From Mycolicibacterium litorale (GTDB lineage: Bacteria > Actinomycetota > Actinomycetes > Mycobacteriales > Mycobacteriaceae): DNA of 64,000 nt. Location of the stretch: contig CP019882.1 of assembly GCA_002007745.1 (NCBI GenBank), forward strand, positions 5,208,001 to 5,272,000, written 5' to 3'. Positions 1-7,932 of this stretch are shown piece by piece. Positions within the stretch are counted from its first letter, which is position 1. Each line of letters opens with the position of its first letter. Below the pieces are notes generated by a model, which did no database searches, was not told the DNA's origin, and was given only the letters and a program-made list of their open reading frames with translations. Both the position numbers and the translations under genes were made by a program.

Positions 1-234
1 CCCCGCACCCAGGTGCTCAAGACCTACACCTTCGCCGAGGGCACCACCCGGGAGGTGCCCTGGGAGATGCGGAATTCCGGCCTGCGCTTCCGGCCGGGCG
101 GCGCGACGCTGCGCCTCGGCGACCATCCCTACGCCAAGGAACTGGCGTCGCTGGGGCTGCCCAAACGCGCGATGATGTCGGGTTCGGTCGCCCACGTCGA
201 GATGACGTTCGGCGACGCCCACATCCTGCGCTGA
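1..234 (+). CDS. C-terminal fragment of an acetoacetate-decarboxylase-like protein (Rv3519-like position)
   Basis: Only the last 77 codons are present; the reading frame is open to the left edge of the window, so the start is missing. The tail contains a conserved-looking LGDHPYAKELASLGLPKRA stretch and ends MTFGDAHILR, which resembles the end of acetoacetate-decarboxylase-fold proteins; this family call is from memory and weak. Position and orientation (rightward, just before a leftward F420-dependent oxidoreductase) match Rv3519 in the M. tuberculosis cholesterol cluster. A role in side-chain or ring catabolism is inferred only from context. Confidence 0.5.
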   Translation, partial: PRTQVLKTYTFAEGTTREVPWEMRNSGLRFRPGGATLRLGDHPYAKELASLGLPKRAMMSGSVAHVEMTFGDAHILR

Positions 235-292
235 GCGCCCGAGCGTCATCCGGTCAATCTAGAGCCCCGACTAGACAACTCGCAAGAAGTGT

Positions 293-1324
293 CTACAACA
301 GGGCGGCGGCTTCGCGGATCTGCTCGGGGCTGCGCGCCCCGATGACCATCATGGTCACGCCGGCCTCTTCCCAGGCAACGATCTGCTTGCGCACGTAGTC
401 GATGTCGCCGACGATCGCGGAGTCGTCGACGAGCTCGTCGGGCACCGCCTTGGCCGCCTCGTCTTTGCGATCGCTGCGGAAAAGCCTGGTGACCTCGTCG
501 ACCACCTCGGAGTACCCCATCCGCCGGTAGACATCGGCGTGGAAGTTGGTGTCCTCGGCGCCCATTCCGCCCATGTAGAGCGCCAGATGGGGCTTGATCA
601 GCTCCAGGACCGAGGCGCGGTCGTCGGTGACCACCACCTGCGCGGTCGCACAGATCTCGAAGTCCTCCCGGCTGCGGCGGGCACCGGGTCGGGCGAAGCC
701 CTCGTCGAGCCATTCGTTGTACATCGCGGCCAGCCGCGGCGAGTAGAAGATCGGCAACCAGCCGTCGCAGATCTCGGCGGCCAGCGCAACGTTCTTGGGG
801 CCTTCGGCACCGAGCATGATCGGGATGTCGGCCCGCAACGGATGCACGATGGGCTTGAGCGGCTTGCCCAGCCCGGTGGTGCCCTCGCCGGTCAACGGCA
901 GCGGGTAGTGCGGGCCGGCACTGGTGACCGGGGCTTCGCGGGCCCAGACCTGCCGGATGACGTCGATGTACTCCCGGGTGCGCGCCAGCGGCTTGGGGAA
1001 CTTCTGTCCGTACCAGCCCTCGACGACCTGCGGCCCGGAGACACCGAGGCCGAGGATGTGACGGCCCCCGGAGAGGTGGTCCAAGGTCAGCGATGCCATC
1101 GCGCAGGCGGTCGGGGTGCGCGCCGACAGCTGCACCACCGAGGTGCCCAGCCGCATCCGGGTGGTCTCCCGGCCCCACCACGCCAGCGGCGTGAAGGCGT
1201 CCGACCCCCAGGCCTCGGCGGTGAACACCGTGTCGAAGCCGGCCTCTTCGGCCACCGCGACCAGTTCGGCGTGGTTCGTCGGGGGCTGTGCACCCCAATA
1301 TCCGAGTTGCAGTCCCAGCTTCAT
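293..1324 (-). CDS. LLM-class F420-dependent oxidoreductase, Rv3520c-like
   Basis: A 343-residue luciferase-like monooxygenase-fold protein, predicted to use coenzyme F420 in the cytoplasm. It begins MKLGLQLGYWGAQ and has family landmarks LTLDHLSGGRHILGLGVSG and IMLGAEGPKN. I placed the start at this Met because homologues begin there; the open frame runs 25 codons further upstream, across the KstR operator, which is unlikely to be coding. It is divergent from the DUF35-ltp4-ltp3 operon and shares the KstR box at 1369-1382, so cholesterol-responsive derepression is expected. Its physiological substrate is not known to me. Confidence 0.85.
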   Translation of the reverse strand: MKLGLQLGYWGAQPPTNHAELVAVAEEAGFDTVFTAEAWGSDAFTPLAWWGRETTRMRLGTSVVQLSARTPTACAMASLTLDHLSGGRHILGLGVSGPQVVEGWYGQKFPKPLARTREYIDVIRQVWAREAPVTSAGPHYPLPLTGEGTTGLGKPLKPIVHPLRADIPIMLGAEGPKNVALAAEICDGWLPIFYSPRLAAMYNEWLDEGFARPGARRSREDFEICATAQVVVTDDRASVLELIKPHLALYMGGMGAEDTNFHADVYRRMGYSEVVDEVTRLFRSDRKDEAAKAVPDELVDDSAIVGDIDYVRKQIVAWEEAGVTMMVIGARSPEQIREAAALL

Positions 1325-1368
1325 CGCTGCCGCCTTTCTGTCCGAGACACGGTTCTTGCCACGATTCT

Positions 1369-1382
1369 TAGAACCTGTTCTA
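1369..1382. promoter_or_regulatory. KstR operator
   Basis: TAGAACCTGTTCTA fits the KstR consensus TnnAACnnGTTnnA with a near-perfect palindrome. It lies in the 67-bp gap between the divergent F420 oxidoreductase gene and the DUF35 gene, only 9 bases before the latter's GTG codon, so it should control both directions. Confidence 0.85.
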
Positions 1383-1391
1383 CTCGATGCT

Positions 1392-2390
1392 GTGACCACC
1401 AGCCAAAGCAGCCCGGTGCAGATCGACGCGCATCAGAAGCCCCTTTCGGCACCGCTGAAGCTGTCATTCGACTACACCCGTTCAGTCGGACCACTCCTCA
1501 GCCAGTTCTTCACCGCTCTGCGCGGACGGCGCATCCTGGGTGTCCGCGGTTCGGACGGCCGGGTGCTTGTACCGCCCGCTGAGTATGACCCGGTGACATA
1601 TGAGCCGCTGACCGAGGTGGTGCCGGTGTCTAGCGCGGGGACCGTGCTGTCGTGGACCTGGCAATCCGAGCCGCTCGAGGGCCAGCCCCTGGACCGCCCG
1701 TTCGCGTGGGCACTGATCCAGCTCGACGGTGCCGACACCGCCATGCTGCACGCCATCGACACCGGAGCCGCCGGGGCGTCGGGTATCAGCACCGGCGCCA
1801 GGGTCCATGCGCACTGGGTCGACGAACCCGTCGGCGCGATCACCGACATCGCGTACTTCGCCCTCGGCGACGAACAGGAACCGGTGTCCGACGAACCCGA
1901 CGACCGTGAACCGGTGACCATCCAGGTATCGCCGAGCAGCATCGAAATCCAGCACACCGCTTCACTTCCCGAGAGTGCGTTCCTGCGCGCGCTCGAGGAC
2001 GGCAAGCTGCTCGGGGCGCGTACCGGCGCCACCGGCAAGGTGTACTTCCCGCCGAAGGAGGCCGACCCGGCCACCGGCCTGGAGCTGGACAACTTCGTCG
2101 AGCTGCCAGACAAGGGCACCGTGACCACGTTCGCCATCATCAACATTCCGTTCGCCGGGCAGAAGATCAAACCGCCCTATGTCGCGGCCTACGTCCTGCT
2201 GGATGGCGCCGACATCCCGTTCCTGCACCTGATCCAGGAGATCGAGGTCGCCGACGTACGGATGGGCATGCGGGTACAGGCGGTGTGGAAGCCGCGGGAG
2301 GAATGGGGCCTCGGCATCGACAACATCGAGTACTTCAAGCCGACCGGCGAACCCGACGCCGACTACGACACCTACAAGCACCACCTCTAA
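1392..2390 (+). CDS. Tandem DUF35 (OB-fold) protein, Rv3521-like partner of the thiolase-like Ltp proteins
   Basis: A 332-residue protein with two copies of a DUF35-type unit, roughly residues 15-165 and 185-325. Each repeat has a PP-E-x-DP-x-T turn (VPPAEYDPVTYEPL, then YFPPKEADPATGLEL) and a following OB-fold half (DGADTAMLHAI, then DGADIPFLHLI). The rubredoxin-like zinc cysteines of many DUF35 proteins are absent in both copies. I chose GTG 1392 because the frame upstream crosses the KstR box and homologues start near here. It is followed after 13 bases by ltp4. DUF35 proteins are obligate partners of thiolase-fold enzymes (for example ChsH2 with Ltp2), so two DUF35 units beside two Ltp genes suggest a complex. 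Confidence 0.85.
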   Translation: MTTSQSSPVQIDAHQKPLSAPLKLSFDYTRSVGPLLSQFFTALRGRRILGVRGSDGRVLVPPAEYDPVTYEPLTEVVPVSSAGTVLSWTWQSEPLEGQPLDRPFAWALIQLDGADTAMLHAIDTGAAGASGISTGARVHAHWVDEPVGAITDIAYFALGDEQEPVSDEPDDREPVTIQVSPSSIEIQHTASLPESAFLRALEDGKLLGARTGATGKVYFPPKEADPATGLELDNFVELPDKGTVTTFAIINIPFAGQKIKPPYVAAYVLLDGADIPFLHLIQEIEVADVRMGMRVQAVWKPREEWGLGIDNIEYFKPTGEPDADYDTYKHHL

Positions 2391-2403
2391 AGGGATATGC
2401 CAC

Positions 2404-3465
2404 ATGACATTTCGTGATGTTGCGGTTGTCGGCTTCGCGCACGCCCCGCATGTGCGGCGCACCAGCGGCACCACCAACGGCGTCGAGATGCTGATGCCGT
2501 GTTTTCGTGAGCTCTACGACGAGCTCGGCCTGAAGCAGACCGACATCGGCTTCTGGTGCTCCGGGTCTTCGGACTACCTTGCCGGCCGCGCCTTTTCGTT
2601 CATCTCCGCCATCGACTCCATCGGAGCGGTGCCGCCGATCAACGAGTCACATGTCGAGATGGACGCGGCCTGGGCGTTGTACGAGGCCTACATCAAGATC
2701 CTGACCGGCGAGGTCGACACCGCCTTGGTGTACGGCTTCGGCAAGTCGTCGGCGGGCACATTACGGCGGGTGCTCGCGCTGCAGACCGACCCGTACACGG
2801 TCGCGCCGCTGTGGCCCGACTCGGTGTCGATGGCCGGGTTGCAGGCCCGGTTCGGCCTGGACTCCGGCAAGTGGACCGAGGCGCAGATGGCGCAGGTGGC
2901 GCTGGACTCCTTCGCCGCGGCCGAGCGCGTCGATTCCGAGCAGCCCGCGACAAGTGTCGAGGAACTCCTGAGCCGGCCCTTCTTCGCAGATCCGTTGCGG
3001 CGCCACGACATCGCGCCGATCACCGACGGCGCGTCGGCCATCGTGCTGGCCGCCGGCGACCGGGCCCGTGAGCTGCGGGAGAACCCGGCCTGGATCACCG
3101 GTTTCGAGCACCGCATCGAGACACCGGTGCTGGGCGCGCGTGATCTGACCACGTCACCGTCGACAGCGGCGTCGGCCAAGGCGGCCACCGGTGGTGATAC
3201 CGGCTCGATCGAGGTCGCCGAGATCTACGCCCCGTTCAGCCATCAGCAGTTGATCCTCACCGAGGCGATCGGCCTGCCGGCGTCGACGAAGATCAATCCG
3301 TCGGGCGGCGCGTTGGCGGCCAACCCGATGTTCTCGGCCGGTCTCGAGCGGATCGGGTTCGCGGCCCGGCACATCTTCTCTCGATCGGCCGGCCGCGTCT
3401 TGGCGCACGCCACCAGCGGGCCTGCGCTGCAACAGAATCTCGTCGCTGTGCTGGAGGGGAAGTAG
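2404..3465 (+). CDS. ltp4: Thiolase-fold lipid-transfer protein Ltp4 (Rv3522-like)
   Basis: A 353-residue thiolase-superfamily protein of the SCP2-thiolase/Ltp group in the KstR regulon. The place where thiolases carry the nucleophilic Cys reads INESHVEMDAA, with no Cys. The C-terminal GHP-x-G motif is replaced by INPSGGALAANP, so the usual catalytic His is also missing. Classical thiolysis therefore looks unlikely; a retro-aldol role like Ltp2, or a structural role in a heteromer with Ltp3 and the DUF35 protein, is an inference. It lies 13 bases after the DUF35 gene and 2 bases before ltp3, clearly one operon. Confidence 0.85.
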   Translation: MTFRDVAVVGFAHAPHVRRTSGTTNGVEMLMPCFRELYDELGLKQTDIGFWCSGSSDYLAGRAFSFISAIDSIGAVPPINESHVEMDAAWALYEAYIKILTGEVDTALVYGFGKSSAGTLRRVLALQTDPYTVAPLWPDSVSMAGLQARFGLDSGKWTEAQMAQVALDSFAAAERVDSEQPATSVEELLSRPFFADPLRRHDIAPITDGASAIVLAAGDRARELRENPAWITGFEHRIETPVLGARDLTTSPSTAASAKAATGGDTGSIEVAEIYAPFSHQQLILTEAIGLPASTKINPSGGALAANPMFSAGLERIGFAARHIFSRSAGRVLAHATSGPALQQNLVAVLEGK

Positions 3466-3467
3466 TC

Positions 3468-4652
3468 ATGGCTAAACAACTTGCCGCCGTTCTCGGTACC
3501 GGCCAGACGAAGTACGTTGCCAAGCGCAAGGACGTCTCGATGAACGGCCTGGTGCGCGAGGCCATCGACCGGGCGCTGGCGGACTCGGGATCGACATTCG
3601 ACGACATCGACGCCGTCGTCGTCGGCAAGGCGCCCGACTTCTTCGAGGGCGTCATGATGCCCGAGCTGTTCATGGCCGATGCCGTCGGTGCGACCGGCAA
3701 GCCGCTGATCCGGGTGCATACTGCGGGGTCGGTCGGCGGGTCGACGGCCATTGTCGCCGCGAGCCTGGTGCAGTCCGGCAAGTACAAGCGCGTGCTGACC
3801 ATGGCCTGGGAGAAGCAGTCCGAGTCGAACGCCATGTGGGCGTTGAGCATTCCGGTGCCCTTCACCAAGCCGGTGGGCGCGGGCGCTGGTGGTTATTTCG
3901 CACCGCACGTGCGCGCCTACATCCGCCGCTCGGGCGCACCACTGAACATCGGCGCGATCGTCGCGGTCAAGGACCGGCACAACGGCGCCAAGAACCCGCT
4001 GGCACACCTGCACCAGCCCGACATCACCGTCGAGAAGGTGATGGAGTCGCCGATGCTGTGGGATCCGATCCGCTACGACGAGACCTGCCCGTCGTCGGAT
4101 GGCGCCGCGGCAATGGTGATCGGTGACGAAGCGAGCGCCGACGCCCGGATCGCCGAAGGACATCCCGTCGCGTGGGTCCACGCCACGGCGCTGCGCACCG
4201 AGCCGCTGGCCTACTCCGGACGCGACCAGGTCAATCCGCAGGCGAGCCGGGATGCGGCCGCGGCGTTGTGGAAGGCCGCTGGCATCAAGAGCCCGATCGA
4301 CGAGATCGACGTCGCCGAGGTGTACGTGCCGTTCTCCTGGTACGAGCCGATGTGGCTGGAGAGTCTCGGATTCGCCCCCGAGGGCGAGGGCTGGAAGCTC
4401 ACCGAGGCCGGCGAGACGGCGATCGGCGGACGGATTCCGTTCAACCCCTCCGGTGGCGTGCTCAGTTCCAACCCCATCGGGGCGTCGGGCATGATCCGAT
4501 TCGCCGAGTCGGCGATCCAGGTGATGGGCAAGGGCGGCGCGCACCAGGTGGAGGGCGCCCGTAAAGCGTTGGGCCACGCCTACGGTGGCGGTGCCCAGTA
4601 CTACTCGATGTGGGTGGTCGGCTCCGAAAAACCAGCGAAGCCGTCCTCATGA
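3468..4652 (+). CDS. ltp3: Thiolase-fold lipid-transfer protein Ltp3 (Rv3523-like)
   Basis: 394 residues, the length I recall for Rv3523. It has the SCP2-thiolase-like fold signatures SSDGAAAMVIGDEA in the middle and NPSGGVLSSNPIGASG near the end. As in Ltp4, the nucleophile region (IRVHTAGSVGGSTAI) has no Cys and GHP is replaced by SNP, so a standard thiolase mechanism is not supported. Its stop overlaps the ATG of the next LLM gene (ATGA at 4649), indicating translational coupling. Expected substrate: a CoA thioester of the sterol side chain or ring remnant, from context only. Confidence 0.87.
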   Translation: MAKQLAAVLGTGQTKYVAKRKDVSMNGLVREAIDRALADSGSTFDDIDAVVVGKAPDFFEGVMMPELFMADAVGATGKPLIRVHTAGSVGGSTAIVAASLVQSGKYKRVLTMAWEKQSESNAMWALSIPVPFTKPVGAGAGGYFAPHVRAYIRRSGAPLNIGAIVAVKDRHNGAKNPLAHLHQPDITVEKVMESPMLWDPIRYDETCPSSDGAAAMVIGDEASADARIAEGHPVAWVHATALRTEPLAYSGRDQVNPQASRDAAAALWKAAGIKSPIDEIDVAEVYVPFSWYEPMWLESLGFAPEGEGWKLTEAGETAIGGRIPFNPSGGVLSSNPIGASGMIRFAESAIQVMGKGGAHQVEGARKALGHAYGGGAQYYSMWVVGSEKPAKPSS

Positions 4653-5530
4653 TGCGGTACACGGTCAGCATCGCGTTCAGTCCACTCGACCAGCTGATCG
4701 AGATCGCCAAGGCGGCAGAGGAGCTCGGCTTCGACAACATCGCGCTGCCCGACTCGATCTTCTATTTCGAGAAGCAGTCGGTCGACTATCCCTACACCGC
4801 CGACGGCAAGCGGATGTTCGACGAGAACTCACCCTGGGTCGATCCCCTGATCCTGGCCGGCGCATTGGGCGCGGTGACCTCGAAGCTGCGCTTCTACACC
4901 AATGTGATGAAGCTGGGTTCGCGCAATCCGCTGCTGCTGGCTCGGCAAGTCGGGTCGGTGGCCAACCTGACCAACAACCGTTTCGGTTTCGGTGTCGGGA
5001 TCGGCTGGGCACCAGAGGAATTCGAGTGGTGCGGGGTTCCCTTCGCGAAGCGGGGCAAGCGCGTCGACGAGATGATCGACGTCATCAAGCTGGTCCTCGG
5101 CGGTGGCATGGTCGAATACCACGGCGAATTCTACGATTTCGACCGGTTGCAGATGAGCCCGGCACCGTCGACACCGGTGCCGTTCTACGTCGGCGGCCAC
5201 ACCGATGTCGCGCTCCAGCGCGCCGTCCGGATCGGTGACGGCTGGACCAGTGCGATGATGACCTGTGACCAGCTGGCCGATACGATCGCCCAACTCAAGA
5301 AGCTGCTGACCGAGGCCGGCCGCGGTGATGACCCGTTCGAGTACCAGGCCGTGTGCATCGACAAGTTCGACCTCGATGGCCATCGGGAACTGGCCGATGT
5401 CGGGGTGACTGACTACATCGGTATTCCCTGGGTGTTCGAGGGTCTCGGCTTCGACGCGCCGGTGAACAAGAAGATCGACGCGATGAAGCGGTTCGCCGAG
5501 ACCTACATTCACTCGGGCTGGCAGGACTGA
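4649..5530 (+). CDS. LLM-class F420-dependent oxidoreductase
   Basis: A 293-residue luciferase-like oxidoreductase. It begins MMRYTVSIAFSPL and contains GALGAVTSKLRFYTNV, NNRFGFGVGIGWAPEEF and VPFYVGGHTDVALQRAV, typical of the TIGR03619-like F420 group. ATG 4649 overlaps the ltp3 stop by four bases; the second ATG (4652) is an equally possible start. It is the fourth gene of the KstR-controlled operon. It is not closely similar to the LLM protein at 293-1324, so the region has two distinct members. Substrate unknown. Confidence 0.85.
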   Translation: MMRYTVSIAFSPLDQLIEIAKAAEELGFDNIALPDSIFYFEKQSVDYPYTADGKRMFDENSPWVDPLILAGALGAVTSKLRFYTNVMKLGSRNPLLLARQVGSVANLTNNRFGFGVGIGWAPEEFEWCGVPFAKRGKRVDEMIDVIKLVLGGGMVEYHGEFYDFDRLQMSPAPSTPVPFYVGGHTDVALQRAVRIGDGWTSAMMTCDQLADTIAQLKKLLTEAGRGDDPFEYQAVCIDKFDLDGHRELADVGVTDYIGIPWVFEGLGFDAPVNKKIDAMKRFAETYIHSGWQD

Positions 5531-5558
5531 GGGTGGTAGTGATTGAGGTAAGCGAGCG

Positions 5559-5960
5559 ATGAGCACGCCGGCGCACGAGGCGGGACGGCGGTCCCGTGCG
5601 GCGGCCATGGCCCACGACAAAGAAGCGTGGCTTGCGGTGTTCGCCGACGATGCGGTCGTCGAAGACCCGATCGGGCCGTCGCACTTCGACCCGGAGGGCA
5701 ACGGCCACCGCGGCAAGGAAGCGATCGCGAAGTTCTACGACATGGCGATCGCGCCCAGCAAGCTCGTCTTCAATTTCGAGAAGACCTACCAGTGCGGTAA
5801 CGAGGAAGCCAACGTCGGCCACATCGTGATCGAATCGAGCGGATTTCGGGTGATCGCCGAGGGCGTCTTCACCTACCGAGTCGACGACGACGGCAAGATC
5901 GTTGCGCTGCGGGCGTACTGGGAGCTCGACAAGGCAACGGCGAGCGCCCGTCCGCTCTAG
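5559..5960 (+). CDS. NTF2-fold (SnoaL/ketosteroid-isomerase-like) protein
   Basis: A 133-residue protein with the nuclear-transport-factor-2 fold pattern: an N-terminal helix, then WLAVFADDAVVEDPIGPSHF, GKEAIAKFYDM and a C-terminal beta-sheet ending VALRAYWEL. This family includes delta5-3-ketosteroid isomerase and SnoaL cyclases. It starts 28 bases after the LLM gene and probably belongs to the same operon, so a role on a steroid intermediate is plausible but unproven. Its last four bases overlap the end of the convergent TetR gene. Confidence 0.75.
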   Translation: MSTPAHEAGRRSRAAAMAHDKEAWLAVFADDAVVEDPIGPSHFDPEGNGHRGKEAIAKFYDMAIAPSKLVFNFEKTYQCGNEEANVGHIVIESSGFRVIAEGVFTYRVDDDGKIVALRAYWELDKATASARPL

Positions 5961-6553
5961 TCGTCGACGAGTCCGCGCCACACCGTCTCGGTCAACCTGC
6001 CGACTGCCGCGTCGTCGAGCGGTGTCATGCCTAGGGTGAGCCGGTAGTACGGCGGCGACACCAGGGCGTCGACGGCCACTTCGATGTCAGTGTCGGCGCC
6101 GATCTCGCCCGCCGACACGGCATGGCGCAGAATCTCTGCGACTGCCTCGCGGCGCGGGGTGATCCACTGGTCGATCACCGCCCGGGTGATGGCCGGGTCC
6201 GACGCCGACGCGGCAATGACGTTGCGCAGCAAGGGACCTGTCGGCGGCCGGCAGAGGATGCGGTTGAGTTCACGCACGTGATGGCGCAGCGCCTCCGGTG
6301 TGCTGCTGCCCGGCGGCCGCACGATCGAGTCGTGCACCGACTCCAGCAGCCCTTCCAGGACGATCGCCGCGCTGGATGGCCACCACTTGTAGATCGTCGT
6401 CCGGCTCACCCCGGCACGTTTGGCGATGGCGTCGACACTGGCCGCACCGGGGCCACCGGTCAGGGCCAGGTCGACAGCGGCCCGCACCACCGCGTTCCGC
6501 ACCTGGGGGCTGCGCGGCCTGCCCCGTCGAGGCGTGTCCTCTTCGCCGACCAC
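5957..6553 (-). CDS. TetR-family transcriptional regulator
   Basis: 198 residues. The N-terminal helix-turn-helix reads SVDAIAKRAGVSRTTIYKWW (about residues 39-58), followed by a helical ligand-binding domain of the TetR_C type (HHVRELNRIL, VIDQWITPRREAVAEIL). It lies 7 bases downstream of the MFS transporter on the same strand, so the pair is one unit. The likely operator is the inverted repeat at 7846-7866 over the transporter promoter, a typical local repressor-exporter arrangement. Confidence 0.88.
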   Translation of the reverse strand: MVGEEDTPRRGRPRSPQVRNAVVRAAVDLALTGGPGAASVDAIAKRAGVSRTTIYKWWPSSAAIVLEGLLESVHDSIVRPPGSSTPEALRHHVRELNRILCRPPTGPLLRNVIAASASDPAITRAVIDQWITPRREAVAEILRHAVSAGEIGADTDIEVAVDALVSPPYYRLTLGMTPLDDAAVGRLTETVWRGLVDD

Positions 6554-6560
6554 CCGCTGA

Positions 6561-7823
6561 TCATAGGGAGGTGACCGGCGCCGGCAGGGCAGGTCGGTGC
6601 GTCCGGTGTCCGGCGATCACCACGGCCAGGCACAGTGCCGCGGCCACGGCCCCGACGCCGAACATCGCCGGGTAGGTCAACAGGGTGGGTAGGGCCTGGG
6701 ACCCGAGCGCGAGGACGACCGGTATCCCGAAGCCGAGATAGCTGATCCCGTAGAAGACGGCGGTCAGTCCGGCCAGGTCGTCGGGGCGGGCGATGCGCTG
6801 CACCTGTTGCAGTCCGGCGACCAGTGCCATGCCGTATCCGCAGCCCAGCAGGGCTGCCGCCGGCAGCGCCGTCCACACGCTGAGCCGGGTTGCGGCCCAG
6901 GCGGCCAGGCACATTCCCGCCACCAGCAGGGCCAGGGCGACGACGACGGCCCGGACGCCGTCCGGGGTGTCGATCCGGCGGCCCAGCGACTGGACGACGA
7001 AGCCGCAGCCGAGCGTCACCACACACAGCAGTGCGGAGAAGGCCACCGGCGCTCGGCTGACGTGGTCGGCCATCAGTGCGGGCATCACCGCGTAGGCGGA
7101 GGCCGCGGCACCGAACACCCACGGCGCCAACGGGGCGACGACGAACCAGAACCGGCGGTGCCCCGCTGACGGGATCGCGAGGTCGGCTCGCAGCGGACGT
7201 TCGTCGGCCCGGGACGGACGAGTCTCCGGAGCGGCGATCAGCGCGGCACCGGCCGCCAACGACCCGACGATGTTCACCGCGTACGGCAGCACGCCGGGCC
7301 ACGGCGCCCACTGCGCGAGTGCCCCGGCCACCCCGGCACCGGCGCCGAAGCCCGCGGTCAGGCTCATCGCGGCCCGGCGCACACCGCCACGTCCGTCACC
7401 CCACGGTTCGGACGACAACTCCTTGATCCAGCTGCCGCCCACCGCCATCGCCAGCCCCAACGCGATTCCACTGAGCACCCGTCCCGCGATCAGCAGTGGC
7501 GCCGACGAGGTGCCGAGCGCGAGCAGCAGCGATCCGGCCGCCGCCAGTGGTGGTGCGGGCAGCATCAGCGGCCGTCGACCCAGCCGATCCGACAGCGGGC
7601 CGCCGATCAGCAGCGCGGGCACGATGCCCAGCACATAGGCGAACAGCAGTACGTCCACCGTGATCGCGGAAAAGCCGTCGGCCTGCCGATACATCACCAG
7701 CAGCGGGGTGAACTCGTTACCGCCCCACGCAATGGCGAAGGTCGCCGCGGCGGCGAGCAACCAGGCACGGGACACCTCGGGGCGGGTGCGCGTTATCGGG
7801 GCGGAAGCGGTCTGCACCCTCAT
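6561..7823 (-). CDS. Major facilitator superfamily transporter
   Basis: A 420-residue integral membrane protein with about 12 hydrophobic segments. The MFS motif A is seen as GGPLSDRLGRRP after the second segment, and the N-terminal WGGNEFTPLLVMYR resembles drug/sugar-exporter MFS members. The start is the Met at 7823, with a good -10 element (TATAGT on the minus strand at 7868-7863) and an operator about 25-45 bases upstream. Co-transcribed with the TetR gene. Substrate cannot be told; export of a toxic compound under TetR control is the default expectation. Confidence 0.85.
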   Translation of the reverse strand: MRVQTASAPITRTRPEVSRAWLLAAAATFAIAWGGNEFTPLLVMYRQADGFSAITVDVLLFAYVLGIVPALLIGGPLSDRLGRRPLMLPAPPLAAAGSLLLALGTSSAPLLIAGRVLSGIALGLAMAVGGSWIKELSSEPWGDGRGGVRRAAMSLTAGFGAGAGVAGALAQWAPWPGVLPYAVNIVGSLAAGAALIAAPETRPSRADERPLRADLAIPSAGHRRFWFVVAPLAPWVFGAAASAYAVMPALMADHVSRAPVAFSALLCVVTLGCGFVVQSLGRRIDTPDGVRAVVVALALLVAGMCLAAWAATRLSVWTALPAAALLGCGYGMALVAGLQQVQRIARPDDLAGLTAVFYGISYLGFGIPVVLALGSQALPTLLTYPAMFGVGAVAAALCLAVVIAGHRTHRPALPAPVTSL

Positions 7824-7845
7824 CGGGGTCGTCCGGATCGGCAGT

Positions 7846-7866
7846 TAATGGACACTCTGTCCACTA
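7846..7866. promoter_or_regulatory. Probable TetR operator overlapping the MFS promoter
   Basis: The core TGGACA-CTC-TGTCCA (7849-7863) is a perfect inverted repeat; with flanks the arms are 8 of 9 matched (TAATGGACA / TGTCCACTA). A minus-strand -10 hexamer TATAGT occupies 7868-7863, so a bound dimer would cover the transcription start of the MFS-tetR unit. Assignment to the adjacent TetR protein is inferred. Confidence 0.65.
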
Positions 7867-7915
7867 TATAGGTAATCGCACATTCCGGAGCACCGAGGCG
7901 GCCCAGCGGATGTGC

Positions 7916-7927
7916 GTTAGCGCTAAC
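7916..7927. promoter_or_regulatory. LacI-type arabinose operator 1
   Basis: GTTAGCGCTAAC is a perfect 12-bp palindrome with the central CG of LacI-family sites. It sits 5 bases before the mutarotase start. An identical core occurs at 15143-15154 and close variants at 9927, 9971 and 14973, all in front of genes of the same sugar island. Confidence 0.8.
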
Positions 7928-7932
7928 ATTCA

